Source: Pseudomonadota bacterium | GTDB lineage: Bacteria > Myxococcota_A > Polyangia > Polyangiales > Polyangiaceae | Direction: 5' to 3' | DNA: 44,445 bases | NCBI GenBank assembly: GCA_023428245.1 | Contig: JAEYYX010000065.1 | Span: forward strand, 1-44,445 | In this document: piece by piece, positions 24,560 through 31,234 of the stretch | Layout of the letters: each line of letters starts with the position of its first letter | How positions within the stretch are numbered: position 1 is the first letter of the stretch | Made by a program: the position numbers and the translations under genes | Notes under the pieces: model-generated | What the model was told of the DNA's origin: nothing | Databases searched by the model: none | The model's input: the letters and a program-made list of their open reading frames with translations, nothing else

Positions 24560-24990
24560 CGAGGGAAGGTGCGGCGCAGCAGGTCTTGCGAACGGTTTGG
24601 ACCGGGGTCCTGCTTCTGGGTGCAATGATCTCGCTCGGATGCGGACGTGCGGGCACAGCCCCTGCTTTGCCGAAGGAAGGCGGGAACTCGTCGAGAGGTG
24701 GCGGCTCAGCGTCAGCAGATGGCGCGGAAACGCGCACCGAAATGTCGTCTCCGAACGGCTCTCGGGACCTCGCGAGCGCTAGCTGCGGGGAGCTCGTGCC
24801 CTGCCAGCGACATACGGACTGTTCTCGGCCGGGGGACATCTGCATTCACATTCCAAGCTGTGGAGCTCACTTGAACCTTTGCTCGACTACGGAGTACGCG
24901 TGTGCCGTGGAGTGCGGGGCAGGTGAACAATGCGCCATCGGGAAAAGCAAGACTCCGGTAGTACATTGTGACCACACTGAAAGCCGGTAG
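24556..24990 (+). CDS. Small Cys-rich lipoprotein translationally coupled to protease
   Basis: 144 residues; the GTG start overlaps the protease stop (GTGA), a layout that couples translation. The signal ends in AMISLGC. A Gly/Ser-rich linker leads to a domain of about 70 residues with ten Cys, including CIHIPSCGAHLNLC, CAVECGAGEQC and a terminal CAIGKSKTPVVHC. The paralogue at 28819-29265 has the same Cys order, and the C-terminal motif C-x4-S-x4-V-x-C is also in the shorter lipoproteins at 13527 and 15997. The coupling suggests roughly equal synthesis with the protease, as expected for an inhibitor, chaperone or anchoring partner. That role is inferred. Confidence 0.8.
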   Translation: MTREGAAQQVLRTVWTGVLLLGAMISLGCGRAGTAPALPKEGGNSSRGGGSASADGAETRTEMSSPNGSRDLASASCGELVPCQRHTDCSRPGDICIHIPSCGAHLNLCSTTEYACAVECGAGEQCAIGKSKTPVVHCDHTESR

Positions 24991-25227
24991 ATCTTGGGGG
25001 GGAAGTAGCGTCTGCGAAAAAAGCCCCAGCGCGGGCGTCGCACCTGGTGGAGCTACTGATGACACGACCTCGAAAAATGTCTAAAGGGCGCCCAGCTCGG
25101 ACGGGCGTTTGAGGCAACGACGCGGAAGCGACGAGCCCGAAGCCCCAGCGTCGGTGATAGGAACGAGGCGGGGTGAAACGCTTTGCGAAGTCCGTGATTT
25201 CTGCTTCGTTCTGGGTAGACTGCGCCG

Positions 25228-26310
25228 ATGCGAATCGAACGACTTGTCTTACTTGCTGCGGTATTTGCGCCGATCGCGTGCGGAACTTCCGGCGGGAGTG
25301 ACGGGAGCGGAGGCGGAACCTCGAGTGGTGGCGGAGGGGACGATGACTTTGTCTTTACGGGAGGAGCTTCTTCAGGGGGCACGTCTGCCTCGGGCGCTGC
25401 TGCGAGCACGGGCGGAAGTGTGACCGCCTCGGGCGGAGAGGGAGGAGGCGGCGAAGCTCTCGATATGGATCGGGTGCTTCGAGCGCGGAAGGTAAAGCGG
25501 CGGTTTTCGCTGGGGGACTCCGATATACACGCTTGTATCGTGAAGGAGACGGGCGGGATCGGCTGTTCAGCGGGCTCACTAGGGAACGTGAACTTCGAAA
25601 AGCCGGTGGACATGGTGACGTTCAGCGGCCTCGGTTACTGCGTTATCTTCGATGATCAGACCGTGAGCTGCCGGCCAGCGACGGGTGATCCGGCTGATAC
25701 CAAGGAGTACGCCGCTTCTATACAGACGGCAGAGCAAGTGTACCGGTTTGGTAACGGGACAGTCGCAATCGATGTAGGTGGCGGATTGCGAATGTACACG
25801 GGAGAGCCGCCCGAGCTTAGGCATCAATGCATGTCCGGGGCGACCATGGGTGGGATCGACTCCGAGCCTTGCGTCTTGGAACTCGGCGGCGAAGTGAGTT
25901 GTTTTTGGGCGTTTCCCGGGATCGCGGACTCTCCGGACAAGACGGAATTTGACCTTGAGAACAAGAAGTACGTTGACTTGAGTCAATCGCTCTCGTTGTT
26001 TGCAGCGATTGATGAGAGCGGTGGGCTTAGGGTCCGAGCAAAGCGCGAGCCAGCTTCAGTCACCTACGGCAGCAGGAAGTTCGTGCAGGTCGCTGCATAT
26101 TCAAAGTACTGGTGCATGCTGACGAATGCGGGCGAGGTAGAATGTGATTCCTATGACGATCTGCCGAGGGGGATCAGTGAGATTCCGAGCGGTGAGTTCA
26201 TCGCGGTCGACGTGAACGAGAACTTTGCCTGCGCCGTGCGCCCGAGCGGCGAGATTGTCTGTTGGGGCGCGGGAGCTCCGAGTTTCACGGACAAGGTGCG
26301 GCTGGACTGA
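25228..26310 (+). CDS. Lipoprotein with RCC1-like repeats, copy 1 of a tandem pair
   Basis: 360 residues. The signal ends FAPIAC (lipobox). A long Gly/Ser/Thr-rich linker (about 20-80) precedes a series of short units with the pattern Cys-hydrophobic-x-Gly-x-hydrophobic-x-Cys: HACIVKETGGIGC, YCVIFDDQTVSC, PCVLELGGEVSCFW, YWCMLTNAGEVEC and FACAVRPSGEIVCWG. The last matches the RCC1 / regulator-of-chromosome-condensation blade signature seen in many secreted myxobacterial proteins, so a beta-propeller is likely, here with paired Cys in each blade. No clear ribosome site is seen before the ATG. The function is unknown; surface binding is the usual guess. Confidence 0.82.
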   Translation: MRIERLVLLAAVFAPIACGTSGGSDGSGGGTSSGGGGDDDFVFTGGASSGGTSASGAAASTGGSVTASGGEGGGGEALDMDRVLRARKVKRRFSLGDSDIHACIVKETGGIGCSAGSLGNVNFEKPVDMVTFSGLGYCVIFDDQTVSCRPATGDPADTKEYAASIQTAEQVYRFGNGTVAIDVGGGLRMYTGEPPELRHQCMSGATMGGIDSEPCVLELGGEVSCFWAFPGIADSPDKTEFDLENKKYVDLSQSLSLFAAIDESGGLRVRAKREPASVTYGSRKFVQVAAYSKYWCMLTNAGEVECDSYDDLPRGISEIPSGEFIAVDVNENFACAVRPSGEIVCWGAGAPSFTDKVRLD

Positions 26311-26505
26311 AGGTCACGGGCGTTTTGGGTCCTGTCGGTACGACGAGTCGAGCACTATGAGTCTTGGCTCTCAAGGGCCGAGAAGGGCCTGCATATTTCC
26401 CTCTGGATGGTCGAGGGGGAGCGTGCGGTTGGCGATCGGGGTGCGGCTGTCGTAGAAGGCCTCTCGTCGCCGACGGCAGAGAGAGGCGTCGGCGGGGGAG
26501 AGGTG

Positions 26506-27591
26506 ATGCGAATCGAACGACTTGTCTTAGTTGCGGCGGTGCTCGCGCCAATCGCGTGCGGAACTTCCGGCGGGAGCGATGGGAGCGGAGGCGGCACCCC
26601 GAGTGGCGGCGGAGGGAGTGACGACTTTGTCTTTACGGGAGGAGCTTCTTCAGGGGGCACGCCTGCTTCGGGCGCTGCTGCGAGCACGGGCGGAAGTGTG
26701 ACCGCCTCAGGGGGAGAGGGAGGAGGCGACGAAGCTCTCGATATGGACCGTGTGCTTCGGGCGAGGAAGGTGAGGCGGCGGTTTTCGCTGGGGGACAGGA
26801 ACGATCGGGATGCTTGCATCGTGAGAGAGAGCGGAGGCTTAGCTTGTTCGGTCGCGTCCTTCAGGACTGTCACCTTCGAGAAGTCGGTCGAGCTCGTGAC
26901 ATTCAGCGGTCTTGGCTATTGTGTGATCTTTGATGATCAGACCGTAACCTGTCGGCCGGCGACCAGCGATTCCGAGGCGGCCAAGGCGTTTGCCACGTCC
27001 ATCGAGAGAGCCGAAGACGTGAACCGAGCGGGTGATAGCGAGGCGGTGGTGGATGAGGGTGGAGGGGTGCGGCAATATGTCGGACCCGATGAGGTTATCA
27101 CGCATTCATGCCCGTCTGGATCCAGGTTGAATGGATCTGACGCTGAGTCATGTGTCTTGGAGCCTGAGGGCAGAGTCAGCTGCTTCTGGTCCAATCCGCT
27201 GATTGCCGACGCGCCCGACAAGACGGAGTTCGACTTTGAGAATAAGAGGTATCTGAACCTCAGTCAGGCACTTGGGCTGCTAGCCGCTATTGACGACGAG
27301 GGTTCACTTCGAGTCCGCTCCAAAAGGAAGGCCCAATCCGTCACCTACGGGACTCGCAAGTTCGTACAAGTCGCTGCTTCTGGCGCATACTGGTGCATGC
27401 TGACGAATGCCGGCGAGCTCGAATGTGACTCTTATGATGATCTGCCTTCGGGGATCAGTGAGATTCCGAGCGGTGAGTTCATCGCGGTGGACGTGAACGA
27501 GAATTTTGCCTGCGCGGTGCGCCCGAGCGGCGAGATTGTCTGTTGGGGCGCGGGAGCGCCGAGTTTCACGGATAAGGTGCGGCTGGACTGA
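26506..27591 (+). CDS. Lipoprotein with RCC1-like repeats, copy 2 of a tandem pair
   Basis: 361 residues from the ATG at 26506, preceded by a GGGGGAGAGG ribosome site. It is a paralogue of the gene at 25228-26310 in the same order and orientation. The signal, the Gly-rich linker and the last blades are almost identical (the final stretch from SGISEIPSGEF to the stop differs hardly at all), whereas the middle blades have diverged. Both copies are followed by the same DNA, GACTGAAGGTCACGGGCG, so the duplication included the 3-prime flank. The blade pattern is the same: GLACSVASF, YCVIFDDQTVTC, SCVLEPEGRVSCFW, YWCMLTNAGELEC and FACAVRPSGEIVCWG. Confidence 0.82.
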   Translation: MRIERLVLVAAVLAPIACGTSGGSDGSGGGTPSGGGGSDDFVFTGGASSGGTPASGAAASTGGSVTASGGEGGGDEALDMDRVLRARKVRRRFSLGDRNDRDACIVRESGGLACSVASFRTVTFEKSVELVTFSGLGYCVIFDDQTVTCRPATSDSEAAKAFATSIERAEDVNRAGDSEAVVDEGGGVRQYVGPDEVITHSCPSGSRLNGSDAESCVLEPEGRVSCFWSNPLIADAPDKTEFDFENKRYLNLSQALGLLAAIDDEGSLRVRSKRKAQSVTYGTRKFVQVAASGAYWCMLTNAGELECDSYDDLPSGISEIPSGEFIAVDVNENFACAVRPSGEIVCWGAGAPSFTDKVRLD

Positions 27592-27936
27592 AGGTCACGG
27601 GCGCGAAGTGAGGTCTTTGTATCCTGTCCTCTCCATGATCGCGTGCGAGCCGAGAGAACGGGAGGCCGGAAGGTCCGATTCGCTCACTTGCGGCTCCCAG
27701 GTCGAAGGGCGGCGCGAGATGGAACGAAGTCGTAGGGGGAGCGGCTACGCTTTTCCGCAGACGACGGTACCTTGGAGGACCGAGACGGTCGTACCGGGCG
27801 GAGGCCATTTGTCCCGAGCCGCCCGCTCGATAGCGGCTACTTCGACGTCGAGCGGGAGGTTCCTCACGACGGCGCCCGGAGCCTGTTTGGTCTGGCGGGC
27901 ATGCCGAGGGCGACGAAGAGGGGAGCATCTTGGCCG
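27592..27936. other. Gap with possible gene debris
   Basis: No intact gene is supported. The 5-prime end is the duplicated flank of the RCC1-like genes and contains the left copy of the 34-bp direct repeat. On the minus strand a short open stretch ends at TAG (27745-27747) and reads LPLDVEVAAIERAARDK then VSVLQGTVVCGKA. It looks protein-like but has no clear start and no recognised family. Confidence 0.4.
27652..27685. repeat. 34-bp direct repeat, left copy
   Basis: Begins GAGAGAACGGGAGGCCGG and ends TTCGCTC. It matches 28395-28428 at 32 of 34 positions by eye. The two copies bracket the decayed toxin-antitoxin locus. Confidence 0.7.
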
Positions 27937-28065
27937 CTACTCTTGCTCGGGTACTCGCCCCCCCCAGTCGAGATGGTCTTGTCGATAGGAGCGCATTGCG
28001 AGGACTAGCGGGCCTCGGTCGTTTTCGACGACGAAGATCAGATGGTACGGGAGTCGGGGAACTCG
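27937..28065 (-). pseudogene. C-terminal remnant of a ParE/RelE-type toxin
   Basis: On the minus strand, in a frame different from the antitoxin, RVPRLPYHLIFVVENDRG then VLAMRSYRQDHLDW is read, ending at TAG (27937-27939). PYHLIFVVE and the following VLA...R are the last two strands of ParE-family toxins. Only about 40 codons remain; the N-terminal half is missing. It overlaps the 3-prime end of the antitoxin gene, so a deletion seems to have joined the antitoxin directly to the toxin end, out of frame. Confidence 0.75.
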
Positions 28066-28277
28066 GAACGCAGGTCAGCGATCGCCTGCTCCATCGGGAC
28101 CGTCTTCAGCTTGCCCGCCTGATAGAGCGCGAGGCGGCGATGGACCTCCGCGACCCACGTGGCTTCCGTGTCAGAGGCAGGCGACTCATCCAGGCTGTCC
28201 ATGAGCTTGTAGAGAAGCTTCGCGCGGGCATCGCGTGGGAGGGCGAGCGCTTCGGCCAAGAGTGCATCTTGGGTCAT
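28038..28277 (-). CDS. Addiction-module antitoxin (Unstab_antitox type), altered 3-prime end
   Basis: 79 residues from the ATG at 28277; an in-frame start 33 bp earlier is less likely. It matches the short helical addiction-module component family: MTQDALLAEALALPRDARAK, then LYKLMDSLDE and TWVAEVHRRLALYQAGKL. In this family the partner is a ParE-like toxin encoded just downstream. Here the last residues (PDSRTI) come from reading into the toxin remnant in the wrong frame, so the protein is nearly whole but the toxin is lost. A TATGCT-like -10 element lies just upstream of the start on the minus strand. It may be an orphan antitoxin or simply decaying. Confidence 0.75.
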   Translation of the reverse strand: MTQDALLAEALALPRDARAKLLYKLMDSLDESPASDTEATWVAEVHRRLALYQAGKLKTVPMEQAIADLRSEFPDSRTI

Positions 28278-28394
28278 CGCCAAAGTGTAGCATATCAGGG
28301 CCAAAAGCATGGGTCATTGCCTGACGGGAGCGTTTTGAATCGAAACAGCCTGACCCTGGCACAGAATGAGGAGAATGCGCCTCGCGCCCGAGCA

Positions 28395-28428
28395 GAGAGA
28401 ACGGAAGGCCGGAAGGTCCGTTTCGCTC
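28395..28428. repeat. 34-bp direct repeat, right copy
   Basis: Begins GAGAGAACGGAAGGCCGG and ends TTCGCTC. It partners the copy at 27652-27685 and lies about 50 bp before the truncated protease copy. Confidence 0.7.
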
Positions 28429-28480
28429 TCGAGCAATACGACACACAGGCTCCGCTCGAGGAGACCGACGAGAAGGCCAT

Positions 28481-28822
28481 TACGTGCGCCTGTTCAGGGG
28501 AGCTACGCAGGTCGCGTCGAACAATGACGAGTGTCTCGGTCAAGGTTCGCTTCTGACCTTCTGGCTCCGAACGGGCGAGAAGATCAATCTTGGGACGTGC
28601 CCGGATATTCCCGGAGGCGTAGCGACCGGGGACACGTATCTGCGGCTGTTCGGACCGGAGTCGACACAAACCGCAAGCAACGATGATGCCTGTTCCGACG
28701 GCTCCGGCGCCTCGGCGATCACCTATACCGTCGCGCCGGGAGGGGAGGGTACATACGAGCTTCGGGGTGGCTGCTATAGTGCGGCAACCTGCTACGGTTC
28801 GATCGGACTGAGGGATCAGTGA
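28481..28822 (+). pseudogene. Truncated copy of the PPC-repeat protease 3-prime end, with in-frame internal deletion
   Basis: 28481-28557 matches 24038-24114 and about 28560-28822 matches about 24299-24559, both with roughly nine in ten bases identical. About 184 bp present in the parent are missing between them, which fuses the third repeat (GSLLT) to the fourth (FWLRTGEKINLG) in frame. The signal peptide, the whole peptidase domain and repeats 1-2 are absent, so it cannot be a protease. The stop still overlaps the GTG of the following lipoprotein gene, as in the parent. Confidence 0.88.
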
Positions 28823-29265
28823 AGAGTTGTCCTTTGTCGAAGGCGAGAGTCGCGCGATCTTGGATAGGAGGTCTCCTCGTGGGCGCGCTGATCCAGATGG
28901 CCTGCGCGCGCGCAGGCCAGGGTTCATCGACACCGGCGGAAAGGGAAGCATCTCCTCCGAGCGGTGCGGGCGCCGCGCCTGACCACGCAGGGTCTACAGG
29001 AGGGGAGGCAGCCGCCGCGTCCCCTGCTGCCGAAGGCAGTCGGAATGTCGAAGAGGCGAACTGCGGAGGGCTCCGTCCTTGTGAGCTCCCCGCAGATTGT
29101 GAGGCGGGGGAATTTTGCATCTTCATTCCGAGCTGCGGTGACTCCCTGATTTTTTGCGCGAGAAGGGAACGTGCCTGTGCCGTAGGGTGCGGCGAGGGCG
29201 TGCCCTGCGTTATAGGGAAGAGCAAGCCTCCGATAGTGCTTTGTGGCCAGCCGGAGATGCAGTAG
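28819..29265 (+). CDS. Small Cys-rich lipoprotein, diverged paralogue of 24556-24990
   Basis: 148 residues; GTG start in a GTGA overlap with the truncated protease copy. The signal ends ALIQMAC. An Ala/Ser/Pro-rich linker leads to a ten-Cys domain with the same order as the paralogue: CIFIPSCGDSLIFC, CAVGCGEGVPC and CVIGKSKPPIVLC. Identity in the mature domain is only about half, while the protease fragment just upstream is about 90 percent identical at DNA level. The gene looks intact despite the loss of its protease partner, which suggests it may work by itself or on other proteases. Confidence 0.8.
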   Translation: MKSCPLSKARVARSWIGGLLVGALIQMACARAGQGSSTPAEREASPPSGAGAAPDHAGSTGGEAAAASPAAEGSRNVEEANCGGLRPCELPADCEAGEFCIFIPSCGDSLIFCARRERACAVGCGEGVPCVIGKSKPPIVLCGQPEMQ

Positions 29266-29358
29266 GCGCCAGGGAAGTGCTATATGCGGGGGGACGGCCC
29301 AGCGCGGATGCCGTAGATGTTGGGGCCGCCAAGGTCATGGGGCCGACATGCCTAGGTG

Positions 29359-29545
29359 TCGTGGGGGCCTCCATTTCCTCGATCGCTCGAGAGCATGGGC
29401 TCCATGCGAGCATGCTGTTTCAATGGAGACGAGCGATGGCGAACGGAGAAGAGAAGGGGTTGGAATCGGGTGAGGACGTCCTCCCAACGAGCAAGTTGAA
29501 GGAAGCTGAGGGGCGAACGAGAGCTTGAGCGGGCGGTCGGGCAAG
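29359..29545 (+). pseudogene. IS3-family OrfA transposase remnant
   Basis: The frame reads VVGASISSIAREHGLHASM, LFQWRRAM and TSKLKEAEGRTRA. This matches the helix-turn-helix and the leucine-zipper start of IS3-family OrfA proteins (typical: vArrhGvs...lfqWRR, then KLkeaEaRIRELERALG). After GRTRA the reading frame shifts: the next bases encode ELERAVGQ in another frame. The N-terminus, OrfB and terminal inverted repeats were not found. This is the dead end of an insertion sequence. Confidence 0.7.
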
Positions 29546-29817
29546 AGGGCTCGCCTACCTGACCGTCGCTCCCGACTGGGTCTGCGAAGTAGCATCGCCG
29601 CGAACGCGTGCCCTCGATCGGGGAAAGAAGCTCGATGTTTATCAGCGGGAGAACGTCCGGCACGTTTGGATCATCGAACCCCTCGACGAATTTCTGGAGG
29701 TGCTCGAGCTGGACGGGGCGAGCTATCGGATCGTTCAGCGGGTGAGCGGCGTGGAGAGCGAGGCTCGTCCCGTTCGATGCGATCGAATTCGACGTGGCGG
29801 CGTTGTGGGCGCGGTAA
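29546..29817 (+). pseudogene. Uma2-family nuclease remnant, truncated and frameshifted
   Basis: Starting abruptly after the IS3 remnant, the frame reads AYLTVAPDWVCEVASPRTRA, LDRGKKLDVYQRENVRHVW and FLEVLELDGASY. This is the C-terminal half of a Uma2 (DUF820) protein, with the PDWVCEVxSPxT block and the KL..Y...V..VW block. Near 29768 (a CCC run) the sense shifts to another frame reading PFDAIEFDVAALWAR then TAA (29815-29817), the normal Uma2 ending. The N-terminal half is missing. Confidence 0.85.
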
Positions 29818-30005
29818 GCGAGCGGCTTGGGATGGCTCACTCGAGGGATGCGGCGGTGAACGCGACCGGCGAAATATCGCGGTGAGGCTAGAACACGTCT
29901 CAAAAATGCTACGGCTTCGCTCTCGCCCGCCCAGGAGGGCGAACGGGCGACAGCTTTCGCCGTATTTTCCGGAGATCTGCTCGACGGTTCCTTTGTGCTT
30001 TTTGC
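29818..30005. other. Short non-coding gap
   Basis: No gene is seen. It separates the Uma2 remnant from the palindrome upstream of the intact Uma2 gene. Confidence 0.5.
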
Positions 30006-30029
30006 GCGCATCTCATTTTTGAGATGCGC
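30006..30029. promoter_or_regulatory. Perfect 10-bp-stem palindrome upstream of Uma2
   Basis: GCGCATCTCA, a TTTT loop, then TGAGATGCGC. It ends 46 bp before the ATG at 30076. It may be an operator site, or a terminator-like hairpin for upstream reading; no T-run follows on the plus strand, although T-runs precede it. Confidence 0.5.
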
Positions 30030-30075
30030 TGTAGGCCCCCAGAGGTGGGCCAGGGCTCGTGCTAAGCTTTCAGCG

Positions 30076-30645
30076 ATGCCGACGGCTCGGAGACTTCACC
30101 ATTCCTACGAAGCGTACCTTCGTACTCTGGAGTTGAGCCCGATCAAGCTCGAGTACCTGGACGGAGAGATTTTCGCGATGGCAGGAGGCACTCCGGCACA
30201 CGCGGATTTGAGTGCGGCCATCATCGCTGCGCTGATTCAGGCTTTAGGAAAGGACTGCCGCGTTTCCACTTCGGACCTCAAGGTGCGTATCGAAGATACC
30301 GACCTATCGACATTCCCAGACGCTGCGGTGGTCTGTGGCAAACGCGAGGTTTCTGCCATCGACTCGAACGCCGTCGTCAATCCCACGGTGCTGGTGGAGG
30401 TGACGAGTCCGTCCACCGAAGACTACGACCGCGGTGAGAAACTCCGCCACTACAAACACATCAGAAGTTTGAAAGCGGTGCTCTTTGTGTCGCATCGTCG
30501 CGAGCAAGTTACGATCGTGGAACGCAAAGCGGACGCTTGGTACGAGCGCGAGGTAGGCTCCGGAGAGCAAGTCGTCCTCGACGAGCCTGAATGCACCTTT
30601 GGGGTCGATGACATTTATCGCGGCGTCGACCTTTCGGCGGAATGA
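30076..30645 (+). CDS. Uma2-family (DUF820) putative restriction-endonuclease-like protein
   Basis: 189 residues from the ATG at 30076. The domain matches Uma2/DUF820: KLEYLDGEIFAMAGGTPAHA at the N-terminus, then DLKVRIEDTDLSTFPDAAVV (the acidic active-site area of the PD-(D/E)XK-like fold), VLVEVTSPSTEDYDRGEKL and LKAVLFVSHREQ-like strands. The key D, E and Q/K positions look intact. Uma2 genes are multicopy and mobile in cyanobacteria, Chloroflexi and myxobacteria; their role is not established. A broken Uma2 relative lies just upstream. The gene overlaps the antisense end of the serpin remnant, so its arrival probably cut that gene. Confidence 0.85.
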   Translation: MPTARRLHHSYEAYLRTLELSPIKLEYLDGEIFAMAGGTPAHADLSAAIIAALIQALGKDCRVSTSDLKVRIEDTDLSTFPDAAVVCGKREVSAIDSNAVVNPTVLVEVTSPSTEDYDRGEKLRHYKHIRSLKAVLFVSHRREQVTIVERKADAWYEREVGSGEQVVLDEPECTFGVDDIYRGVDLSAE

Positions 30646-30649
30646 CCGA

Positions 30650-31186
30650 GGCTCTCTCCACGCCGAAAGAAGCGGGCCCAAGAGATCCGTTCGGCGTCCG
30701 CTGGGCGATCATGACGAGAGCCGTCGAACTGAACGTCAAGACGCGCAGCCGAGGGGCTTGTGGATTCGCTCCTGGGAAGGCGGATTGTTCGCTAACATAC
30801 TCGGACGAGAAGCTCGCATCGATCGGTCGAGACAGGACCTCGGCGAACTTTTCGCACGTCGCGCCGCGACAGGCCGTGGCGAGCTGCGCGAGTGCCATAT
30901 GGAGGCCCAGGGCCGACAGCGCCACGTTTTGTTCCCGCTCTGTGAGAGCGGGAAGCAGCCGAGCGCTCAGGACAGAGACGGCCGTCGCCAAGTCCGCCGC
31001 CCTCTCGTCCGGCTCGATGATTGAGGGTGACTCCCGTGGAGCCACCGCAGCGCTCTCCGGCCGCGTGGCGGCGGCCTCCTGGCTGAGTGGCGGATCGGCG
31101 CGAGGCGCGGCAGGTGAACATCCGGCCCAGGCGAACCCAAGCGAGGAGAGGATGATGGGCCAGGGTTTCCTGCGCTGTAGGAGCAT
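30650..31186 (-). pseudogene. Truncated serpin-like lipoprotein
   Basis: On the minus strand, a lipoprotein signal (LSSLGFAWAGC) and an Ala/Pro/Glu-rich linker are followed by LATAVSVLSARLLPALTERE, then NVALSALGLHMALAQLATAC and RGATCEKFAEVL. This matches the serpin helix A to helix D signature (N-V-x-x-S-P-L-S-[IL]-x-x-A-L, then GA[RK]GxT), with FSP replaced by LSA. Only about 150 residues of a fold needing about 370 remain; the reactive-centre loop is missing. The open frame continues to 30509, but only as antisense to the Uma2 gene. Serpins inhibit serine proteases, so its presence near the protease genes is notable. Family assignment by eye is moderate. Confidence 0.6.
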
Positions 31187-31234
31187 GGGGAGCTACTTCT
31201 CCTTTGAGACAACGGTGAGCCCCGGAAGGTTGCG

